Positions 50,834-58,624 of a stretch of DNA of 64,000 bases are shown here, in pieces. A program made the position numbers and the translations under genes. Source of the stretch: Myxococcales bacterium. GTDB lineage: Bacteria > Myxococcota > Myxococcia > Myxococcales > Myxococcaceae. The notes below the pieces were generated by a model, which worked only from the letters and a program-made list of their open reading frames with translations, made no database searches and had not been told where the DNA came from. The stretch lies in NCBI GenBank assembly GCA_030681895.1, contig JAUXRI010000192.1, positions 1-64,000 on the forward strand. The letters run 5' to 3'. Numbering within the stretch: the stretch's first letter is position 1; every line of letters starts with the position of its first letter.

Positions 50834-51976
50834 TCAGTCGACGAAGCGCGTCACCGGCACCAGCCGCACCAGCGCGTTCACGACCGCGTCGAGCTCCGCG
50901 ACGGTGGTCGTTCGACCCAGAGACAGTCGGAGGGACGACTGCGCCTCTGCTGCGGACAGCCCCATCGAGGTGAGCACGTGCGATGGCGTGAGAGAGCCCG
51001 ACGCGCAGGCGGCGCCGGTCGAGACACAGATGCCCTCCAGATCGAGCGCGACCAGCAACCCTTCACCGTCGACGCCCGGGAAACAGAGGTTGCTGGTGTT
51101 GGCGACGCGCGCCGCTGTCTTCCCGGCGATGCGGGTGTCCGGCAACGCCGTGAGGATCCGCTGCTCCAGCTCGTCCCGCAGCGTGGTGAGCCGTGCGCTC
51201 TCGGCGTCCAGTGACGCGAGCGCAGCGTCGAGGGCGAGCACCAGGCCTTCCGCCAGCGCGACGCTCTGCGTGCCGCCACGGCGCCCATTTTCCTGATGAC
51301 CGGGCACGAGCGGCGCCACGTCGACCTGCCGTCGGTTGATGAGGACGCCGACTCCTGCGGGGCCGCCCAGCTTGTGGGCCGAGAACGAGAGCAGATCAGC
51401 CGGCACCTCGCGGAGCGTCGCTGGCACCTTGCCGATCGCCTGCACGGCGTCGGTGTGAAAGACGATGCCGCGCTCGACGCACGCACGAGAGACGGCCTCG
51501 ACAGGCTGCCGCACGCCGGTCTCGTTGTTCACCCACATCAGCGAACACACGGCGACGTCGTCGGTGAGCGCGTCGATCATTGCCTGCGCCGACACCGCGC
51601 CGCTCGAATCGGGAGCGACCCGCACCACGCGACCGCCCAGCTGCTCGACGCGCTTCGCAGCGCCAAGGACGCAGGGGTGCTCGAGGCTCGAGGTGACGAC
51701 GGTGTGCCGCTCGGGCCGTTCGCGCGCGGAGAAGCCGCCGATGATCGCGAGCGCCGCGGCTTCGCTGCCTGAGCCCGTGAAGACGATCTCTCGCGGGCTC
51801 GCAGCCCCGAAGTTTTCGGCCACGCGCGCTCTCGCCGCGTCGAGACGTTTCCGTGCCGCGCGCCCCACCTGGTGCACCGACGACGGGTTGCCTGCCGTCT
51901 CGGCAAAGGCTCGGGAGAGATGATCGGCGACCGCTGGCAGCAGCGGCGCCCCGGCGTTGAAGTCGAGGAGGATCAC
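50834..51976 (-). CDS. cysteine desulfurase (NifS/IscS family)
   Basis: 380 residues, the usual length. The PLP-binding Lys202 lies in SFSAHKLGGPAG, with His100 (SLEHPC) and Asp176 (HTDAVQ) as cofactor contacts. The catalytic loop is STGAACASGSLTPSH with Cys324. The enzyme takes sulfur from cysteine for Fe-S cluster, thiamine or tRNA thiolation, and NifS-type enzymes can also release selenium. Its ATG overlaps the stop of the upstream DHH gene (ATGA). Transcription is co-directional with the upstream Fic-like gene and tRNA-Sec, which makes a role in selenium supply plausible (inference). No iscU is adjacent. Confidence 0.92.
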   Translation of the reverse strand: MILLDFNAGAPLLPAVADHLSRAFAETAGNPSSVHQVGRAARKRLDAARARVAENFGAASPREIVFTGSGSEAAALAIIGGFSARERPERHTVVTSSLEHPCVLGAAKRVEQLGGRVVRVAPDSSGAVSAQAMIDALTDDVAVCSLMWVNNETGVRQPVEAVSRACVERGIVFHTDAVQAIGKVPATLREVPADLLSFSAHKLGGPAGVGVLINRRQVDVAPLVPGHQENGRRGGTQSVALAEGLVLALDAALASLDAESARLTTLRDELEQRILTALPDTRIAGKTAARVANTSNLCFPGVDGEGLLVALDLEGICVSTGAACASGSLTPSHVLTSMGLSAAEAQSSLRLSLGRTTTVAELDAVVNALVRLVPVTRFVD

Positions 51977-53040
51977 GTCTCTTCCGAGAGGAGCGACACG
52001 CCACGCTCACCCTCGACGCCGAACGCGGCCTTGAACCGGCGAACGACTTCGCGCTTCACCTCGGCCCGGTTCGCCCGCTTGCCGACGAGCGGCAGTCGCG
52101 CGCCCGCCATGCTGCCGTGCCCACCCGCCGAGCCGCCGAGCCCTTCGCACACCTCACGAATGAGCCGGCCCGCGTTCATGCGGCGATCGGAGCACCGCAG
52201 CGACAGGTACAGCTGGCTCCGGAAGCTGCCCGACGCGAGCGACCACTTCGCCTCTTCGAGGAACGACAACCGCTCGGCCACCTCGGCGACCATGTCGGGC
52301 GAGTACACCTCTCCGAGATCGGTGATCACCGCGCCCGTGAAGAGGCGGGCCTTCTCGATCGCCGCGTGGAACAGGCGGAAGTACCGGAGCGGGAGCTGCG
52401 GGTGTTCGATCTCGGCCAGCAGGTTGCGGTCGATGCGCGGGAACAGCCACAGGTAGCAGTCGACGTCGGGGTCGCGGGTCTGCCGCTCGAGGTCGCGCGT
52501 GTCGGCCTTGATGCCGTAGTAGAGCGCCGTCGCCAGCTCGGGCATCGGCTCGATGCGCGCCGCCCGGACGTACTCGGTGAGCAGCGTCGAGGTCGCGCCG
52601 TAGAAGTTCGAGCCGAGGTCGGCGAACGCGTTCACCACGCCGTCGTCGCGCGTGGGGTGGTGATCGATCACGATGTCGGCCGTCACGCCCTCGGGCAACG
52701 AGTGGTTCTTCACCGACTGCTGCGTGTCGACGAGCGCGAACAGATCGTACTGGCTGGGCTCGATCTGCGAGATGGGGAGGATCGGCAGCTTCAGCACGCG
52801 CACGAACGCCGAGTTCTCGGCCCGGCCGATGATGCCGCCGTAGGCGACGTCGGTAGGAATGCCGAGCCGCGAGTGCAGCACCGTGGCCAGCGCCACCGCC
52901 GACGCCATCGAGTCCGGATCCGGGTTGTCGTGGGTCAGCACCAGACAGCGCTTGCGGTGCTTGAACAGCTTGCGCAGCCGCTCCACCTTCGCCTTGGCGG
53001 TGAGGCTCGAGACCGTCAAGGCGATGGCTGAAGAACGCAC
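51973..53040 (-). CDS. DHH-family phosphoesterase (NrnA-like)
   Basis: About 355 residues from a GTG at 53040; the start is uncertain, because the frame continues upstream into the Fic gene. DHH-family metal motifs are present: LTHDNPDPDSMASA (Asp38, Asp41, Asp43), LVDTQQS, DIVIDHHPTRDD, and a DHHA1-type GGHGSMAGAR near the C-terminus. NrnA-like enzymes degrade nano-RNAs or 3'-phosphoadenosine 5'-phosphate. It is translationally coupled to the desulfurase gene (4-nt overlap) and 14 nt from the Fic gene. Confidence 0.85.
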   Translation of the reverse strand: MRSSAIALTVSSLTAKAKVERLRKLFKHRKRCLVLTHDNPDPDSMASAVALATVLHSRLGIPTDVAYGGIIGRAENSAFVRVLKLPILPISQIEPSQYDLFALVDTQQSVKNHSLPEGVTADIVIDHHPTRDDGVVNAFADLGSNFYGATSTLLTEYVRAARIEPMPELATALYYGIKADTRDLERQTRDPDVDCYLWLFPRIDRNLLAEIEHPQLPLRYFRLFHAAIEKARLFTGAVITDLGEVYSPDMVAEVAERLSFLEEAKWSLASGSFRSQLYLSLRCSDRRMNAGRLIREVCEGLGGSAGGHGSMAGARLPLVGKRANRAEVKREVVRRFKAAFGVEGERGVSLLSEET

Positions 53041-53054
53041 GGCGCGCGCTCGGG

Positions 53055-53879
53055 TCAGCGGTACGCGCGACCGAGATCGCGGAAATACTTGAGGCCGTTG
53101 TCGAGCGAGTTCTCCATCCAATCCATCAGGGCCTTGGAGAAGACGATCGGCGAGCCGCGGAAGGTGTCGAAGTACTCTTTGCGATCGGTCGACGGGATGA
53201 TCACCGGCAACAGGCCGTTTCGGAGCAGGATGAAGTTCGAGAGGAACCGGCCGACCTTGCCGCTGCCCTCGGTGAACGGGAACACCTGGATGAAGCCGTG
53301 CTGCACGCGCGAGGCCTGCATGATCGGGTGCAGCTCGCGGAAGTCGGCGCTCGCCGTCCAGTCGATGAGCTTCTCGAGCGCAGGCTGGATCTTCGCGGGC
53401 TGCGAGATCTCGTGCACGTAGGTGCGGTGCAGGGGCATGTCCTTGCGGAAGCCCTGCTTCTCGCGTTCCTTGGCGAGCTCTTTCTCGGTGCGCTCACGGC
53501 GCTCGGCCAGCGCGCGGGCCTGCTGGGCGTCGGGCGTGTTGCCGGTGACGAGATCGTGAATGCGCTTCACGTACGTCATGGTGAGCGCGGCGTTCTTCTT
53601 CGAGGTCTTCGCCTCTTCTTTGATGAAGTCGAGCGCGGCCTTGTGGTTGCGGATCTCCCAGACGATCGGGAGCAGGCTCGCCTCAGCCGCCACCGCGCCG
53701 GGGTGAAGTGCCGCCGACAGCTCGTGCACCTCGTACACCGTTCCTTCGAGCGCGCTGTCGTGTCTCACCCACGACATCTCGAATCGGTCGAGGAAGTCCT
53801 GCACCTCCGGCCGCCGTTGGCCAAGGAGGTCTCTCAATTGCCGCGTCTTGTCTTCGATCGACTGAAACCGCTCTTTCAC
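53055..53879 (-). CDS. Fic-domain protein with degenerate catalytic loop
   Basis: 274 residues. The Fic fold is recognisable, and the inhibitory-helix segment DSALEGTVYE is present at 41-50. The catalytic loop, which normally reads HPFxxGNGRxxR, is FPFTEGSGKVGR at 200-211. The catalytic His is Phe200, the Asn after the first Gly is Ser206, and the first Arg is Lys208. Canonical AMP transfer needs the His, so the protein is probably inactive in that reaction or uses different chemistry. The central ~100-150 region is helical with a Lys/Glu-rich coil. It lies between tRNA-Sec and the DHH gene on the same strand. Confidence 0.85.
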   Translation of the reverse strand: MKERFQSIEDKTRQLRDLLGQRRPEVQDFLDRFEMSWVRHDSALEGTVYEVHELSAALHPGAVAAEASLLPIVWEIRNHKAALDFIKEEAKTSKKNAALTMTYVKRIHDLVTGNTPDAQQARALAERRERTEKELAKEREKQGFRKDMPLHRTYVHEISQPAKIQPALEKLIDWTASADFRELHPIMQASRVQHGFIQVFPFTEGSGKVGRFLSNFILLRNGLLPVIIPSTDRKEYFDTFRGSPIVFSKALMDWMENSLDNGLKYFRDLGRAYR

Positions 53880-54004
53880 AGGGCGGCTCTTTACTCGGCT
53901 TCACGGCATTCGTCGACCGAAAACTACCAAACTTGATGATTTTCTTAGGGAATTCGACCGTGTGGGGCGAGGTGGGAAGCCCGCGAAATCGCGCAAGTGA
54001 GGCT

Positions 54005-54099
54005 CGGCGGAGCATGGGAATCGAACCCACCAGCCGACGCTCGCGCGCCAACTCAACGGTTTTGAAGACCGCACCGTTCACCAGACCGGAAGCTCCGCC
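54005..54099 (-). tRNA. selC: tRNA-Sec (anticodon TCA)
   Basis: The - strand folds as an unusual 95-nt tRNA without an encoded CCA. An 8-bp acceptor stem (GGCGGAGC with GCTCCGCC) plus a 5-bp T stem (GTGGG/CCCAT around TTCGATT) gives the 13-bp stack typical of bacterial tRNA-Sec. The anticodon loop CTTCAAA reads TCA, the UGA anticodon. A long variable arm (GTTGGCGC-GCGA-GCGTCGGC, 8 bp with a GNRA tetraloop) is present, and the D arm can form 6 pairs with one mismatch. Together these features identify selenocysteine tRNA rather than a suppressor or serine tRNA. A TTCGAG-N17-TACGCA promoter lies just upstream. Confidence 0.92.
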
Positions 54100-54168
54100 G
54101 TGGCGGTGCGTAGCACGAAGGTGCGCGCGCTCGAACACGCGCGTGGTCCAGCTTCAACTCGCCGAGCT

Positions 54169-55200
54169 TCAGTCCAGGCCGCGTTCGTACAGCTCGTCTT
54201 CGTCGAGGCCGAGCAGGTGGCCGACCTCGTGGAGCACCGTGATGCGGATCTCTTCGAGCAGCTCGTCGCGGCTGCGCGCAAAACGCTCGAGGTTGTTCTG
54301 GTACAGCGTGATGCGCGCGGTCTCGTGATCGGAGGCCTGTACCGGACTGCGCTCGTCGATGGCCTGGCCGCGGAAGACGCCGAGGATGAGCGGTGAGATG
54401 CCGCCTTCCTTCAGATCGTCGTCCGAAGGAATCGGCTGCACGTCGATCACGCAGTTGTCGAGGTGCGGCTTCGCGTGGTCGGGGAGCGCGGCGATCGCCT
54501 CCTGCACTGCGCGGTCGAACGCTTCGGCGTCGAGGTGCACGGCCGGAGGGAAGTCGTCGGGCGCGAGCGCGGTGGCCTTCTCGAAGAAGGGCTTCGGGTT
54601 TTCTCCGCGACGCTCCGCGAGCAGGCCGAGGTAGTGATGGGCCCAGGGCTCGTCGGGGTAGTCCTTCGCGAGGGTCTGGTACGCGCGCCGCGCTTCGTCG
54701 AACCGAGCGAGCTCGAAGAAGGCCTGGCCCTGCTCCAGCTGCGCCTCGGGGTGATGAGGGTCGACGTCGAGCGCCACGGCGAGGCTCTTGAGCGCGTCGG
54801 TGAAGTCTCCCAGTTGGTTGAGGGCCGTCGCGCGCAGCAGCTCGGACTCGAACAGCAGCTCCTCGTCGCCACGAATGAGCGCCTCGCCTTCCTCCAGCAA
54901 CTCGAGGCCCTGCTCGATCAGATCCCGATCGTCTTCGGCTTCGCGAACGAGCAGGTCGGCCTCGGCCAGGACCCACGCCGGGTTCTTCGGCTCGAGCTGG
55001 CGAAGGCGCTCGTAGGTGTCGACGGCGTCCTGGAGATCGCCCGCGGTGCGGTGCGCGACGGCCTTGAGGTCGAGCGCGTCGACGTCGTCAGGCTCGTCTC
55101 GCAGCATCTCCTGGGCGATCTTCAGCGCGTCGTCGGCGTTGCCGGCCTCCAGCGCGTCTTCGGCACGTTCGATCAGCTGGGCGAAGCGGGCGTTGGGCAC
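54169..55200 (-). CDS. TPR-fused zincin metallopeptidase (minimal MMP-like)
   Basis: 343 residues. The N-terminal ~210 are TPR-like helices (EDALEAGNADDALKIAQEMLRDEP, AYQTLAKDYPDEPWAHHYLGLLAE). The C-terminus is the short zincin domain: RITLYQNNLERFARSRDELLEEI, ending with VLHEVGHLLGLDEDEL, a full HExxHxxGxxD zinc site. This family is usually a stand-alone ~110-residue protein; here it is fused to TPR repeats that may recruit substrates. No signal peptide. It is the first gene of the - strand array leading to tRNA-Sec. AGGAG lies very close to the GTG start. Confidence 0.82.
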   Translation of the reverse strand: MPNARFAQLIERAEDALEAGNADDALKIAQEMLRDEPDDVDALDLKAVAHRTAGDLQDAVDTYERLRQLEPKNPAWVLAEADLLVREAEDDRDLIEQGLELLEEGEALIRGDEELLFESELLRATALNQLGDFTDALKSLAVALDVDPHHPEAQLEQGQAFFELARFDEARRAYQTLAKDYPDEPWAHHYLGLLAERRGENPKPFFEKATALAPDDFPPAVHLDAEAFDRAVQEAIAALPDHAKPHLDNCVIDVQPIPSDDDLKEGGISPLILGVFRGQAIDERSPVQASDHETARITLYQNNLERFARSRDELLEEIRITVLHEVGHLLGLDEDELYERGLD

Positions 55201-55258
55201 ACTCCTTTGTCAGGGCGGCGCTATCGAAAGTCAATCGTGAGTGGTACACCCCGCGCCC

Positions 55259-55651
55259 ATGTCGGAGCCCGAAGCGCCGCCAGATCAACAGCGCTCCATT
55301 CTCGTCGTCGACGACGATGAGTCGACCCTGCAGATGATCGGCACCTTCCTGCGGCGCCATGGCTACCGCACGATCACCGCGGCCAACCCGATCCGTGCGC
55401 TCGAGCTCCTCCAGACCGAGTCGGTGCACCTGGTGATCACCGACCTCATGATGCCGCACGTCGATGGCATCGCCTTCACCCAGCAGATCCACGCGATGCC
55501 GAACCACGCGCACGTGCCGGTCATCTTGATCACCGCCTACGGCAACGACGCGCTGACCGATCAGAGCATGCGCAAGGGCGTGGCGCTGACGTTGTCGAAG
55601 CCCCTCGAGCTGTCGAAGCTGCTCGATCTCGTCGGCTTCGCCACCCACTGA
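55259..55651 (+). CDS. single-domain response regulator (receiver protein)
   Basis: 130 residues from the ATG at 55259, a receiver domain with no output domain. The acidic pocket VVDDDES (18-22), the phospho-acceptor Asp62 in VITDLMMPHVDG, Thr92 in LITAYG and Lys114 in LSKPL are all conserved. Such proteins act by protein contact, as in CheY or phosphorelay shuttles. The gene is divergent from the zincin gene. No histidine kinase is nearby. Confidence 0.9.
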   Translation: MSEPEAPPDQQRSILVVDDDESTLQMIGTFLRRHGYRTITAANPIRALELLQTESVHLVITDLMMPHVDGIAFTQQIHAMPNHAHVPVILITAYGNDALTDQSMRKGVALTLSKPLELSKLLDLVGFATH

Positions 55652-55688
55652 GGCTCGGCCGTCTGAGTCGGAGGCGCTGCTTCGCCAG

Positions 55689-55716
55689 TTGACTTTGGGC
55701 GTTGGCTCCTTAGGTT
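55689..55716 (+). promoter_or_regulatory. sigma70-type promoter of groEL (TTGACT-N16-TAGGTT)
   Basis: TTGACT at 55689-55694, TAGGTT at 55711-55716, 16-nt spacer. The CIRCE repeat begins at the end of the -10 box. Confidence 0.6.
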
Positions 55717-55741
55717 GGCGCTCGCTGCGTGCGAGTGCTAA
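55715..55741 (+). promoter_or_regulatory. CIRCE operator (HrcA-binding site)
   Basis: TTGGCGCTC-N9-GAGTGCTAA. The right arm is a perfect CIRCE half-site (GAGTGCTAA); the left differs at two positions from TTAGCACTC. The HrcA repressor binds such elements and releases them on heat shock. Confidence 0.85.
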
Positions 55742-55792
55742 TCGCACGATCGCAGGAACATCAAGCCCACGTCATTTCAGGAGGTTGAAGTC

Positions 55793-57429
<1,637 letters not shown>

Positions 57430-57433
<4 letters not shown>

Positions 57434-57447
57434 GTCCACTGACTCAC
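57430..57447 (+). terminator. short perfect hairpin over the groEL stop
   Basis: GTGAGTC (57430-57436) and GACTCAC (57441-57447), loop CACT. It overlaps the groEL stop codon and precedes the main terminator. Confidence 0.4.
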
Positions 57448-57455
57448 TGACGTGA

Positions 57456-57507
57456 ACGAAGCCCCGGTGGGCTCCTTCGATGGAGTCCTCCGGGGTTTCG
57501 TGTTTCT
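57456..57507 (+). terminator. groEL intrinsic terminator
   Basis: ACGAAGCCCCGG (57456-57467) pairs with CCGGGGTTTCGT (57490-57501), 11 of 12 plus a G-T wobble. Inside, GGGCTCC pairs with GGAGTCC around a TTCGAT loop. The sequence gtttct follows. Confidence 0.7.
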
Positions 57508-57550
57508 GAAGCAGGTGCGCGCGCGCGGTCTGGTGTGTACGAAGGGCGCC

Positions 57551-57982
57551 ATGCGTTCGACGATCGTGGCGTGCTTCGTGGTGTTGACGGGCTGTGGGCA
57601 GATGATGATGACGGTCGACGCGGGGCCGCCCGAGCTGATCTGCGACCCGGCGGTGACGACCCCGGTGACGCTCTCGGCGACCGTGCAGGCGCAGATCTTC
57701 GATAAGCAGTGCAAGAGCTGCCACAACGCGTTCGACGCCTCCAACGGCGACTACAGCGACGCGGCGCGCACGGCGGCAGCGGTGGCGAAGAACTCGAAGG
57801 TGGCGCCGGGCCTCAAGGTGCTCGAGCCCAACAACCTCGGCAAGAGCGTGTTGTGGCTGAAGCTGAACAACCGCAAGGGGCCCGCGGGTGAGACGCTCGG
57901 CGGGGTGATGCCCCCCGGTGGAGCGCTGCCGGCCGATCAGCAGAAGCTGGTGAAGGACTGGATCTGCACTGGCGGGACCTGA
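57551..57982 (+). CDS. cytochrome c-like lipoprotein (single heme)
   Basis: 143 residues from the ATG at 57551, with GAAGGG a few nt upstream. Lipoprotein signal MRSTIVACFVVLTGC. One heme-binding motif, CKSCH, is present near residue 55, and a MPPGG segment near the C-terminus (VMPPGGALPADQQ) offers the distal Met. This is the layout of small c-type cytochrome domains in Myxococcota and Planctomycetes. It is attached to the outer or inner membrane by the lipid. Electron partner unknown; the neighbouring genes give no hint. It is convergent with the next gene, with a 2-nt gap. Confidence 0.8.
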   Translation: MRSTIVACFVVLTGCGQMMMTVDAGPPELICDPAVTTPVTLSATVQAQIFDKQCKSCHNAFDASNGDYSDAARTAAAVAKNSKVAPGLKVLEPNNLGKSVLWLKLNNRKGPAGETLGGVMPPGGALPADQQKLVKDWICTGGT

Positions 57983-57984
57983 GG

Positions 57985-58548
57985 TCAGTCTCTCCAGAGC
58001 TCCGGGTGCTCGAGGCGAAGGAGCTCGGTCAGCAGCGCAAGCGCGCGCCGGGGACGTGGGTCGAGGTCGGCGAGCGTGCCCGAGACGAAGCCCGAGAGCG
58101 CCCACCACGACGGTCGTCGAACGACCGACTCGAGGTCGGGGTGTTGAGCGCCCTGAGCCCACGCGCCCGTTCGTTTCGGCAGCGTCTGGCCATCGCAGGT
58201 CAGCTCGACGTTGATGGCGCCTTCCCACTTCCGCACGGAGGCAGGTGCAGGCGCTGGGCGCTCGAGTCGTGAGAGGAGCGCCTGCCAGGCAGCCGTGTCG
58301 AGCGGCTGCGTCGTTGGCTGCCGGTCGAACGTGGCCACCGCCAGCGCCTCAGGGGCGATGGTTGACAGCACGTGGAGCATCCCGTGCCCGACGCCGACTG
58401 CCGCGACGATGACGAGCTTCTCAGGCCGGGCGCCGTTCGGGCATCGGAGCCGGACGGGTGCCTCGAGCGCAGCGCCGAGCGAGACCACGCCTGCCGTTAC
58501 GCAGAGCACCAACAGGATGAGACCGACGACGCGACGTCGCGTGCGCAC
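57985..58548 (-). CDS. hypothetical membrane-anchored protein
   Basis: 187 residues. An N-terminal hydrophobic helix (RVVGLILLVLCVTAGVVSLGAAL) follows an Arg-rich start, so it is anchored or exported. The rest is soluble, with one Cys pair (RLRCPNGARP, LTCDGQTL) and a Pro-rich centre. No known domain is recognised. It is downstream of the M1-like gene on the same strand, 76 nt away with a hairpin between them, so it is probably expressed separately. Confidence 0.6.
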   Translation of the reverse strand: MRTRRRVVGLILLVLCVTAGVVSLGAALEAPVRLRCPNGARPEKLVIVAAVGVGHGMLHVLSTIAPEALAVATFDRQPTTQPLDTAAWQALLSRLERPAPAPASVRKWEGAINVELTCDGQTLPKRTGAWAQGAQHPDLESVVRRPSWWALSGFVSGTLADLDPRPRRALALLTELLRLEHPELWRD

Positions 58549-58590
58549 GACGCCTCAACGACGACGCCACGCGAGCATTCCCAGCCACCT

Positions 58591-58616
58591 GGGCTGCGCA
58601 GAAGCCCGCGCAGCCC
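58591..58616 (-). terminator. perfect 9-bp hairpin after the M1-peptidase-like gene
   Basis: GGGCTGCGC (58591-58599) and GCGCAGCCC (58608-58616), 8-nt loop. It lies 9 nt downstream of the stop on the - strand. No T-run. Confidence 0.5.
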
Positions 58617-58624
58617 GACTGCGA

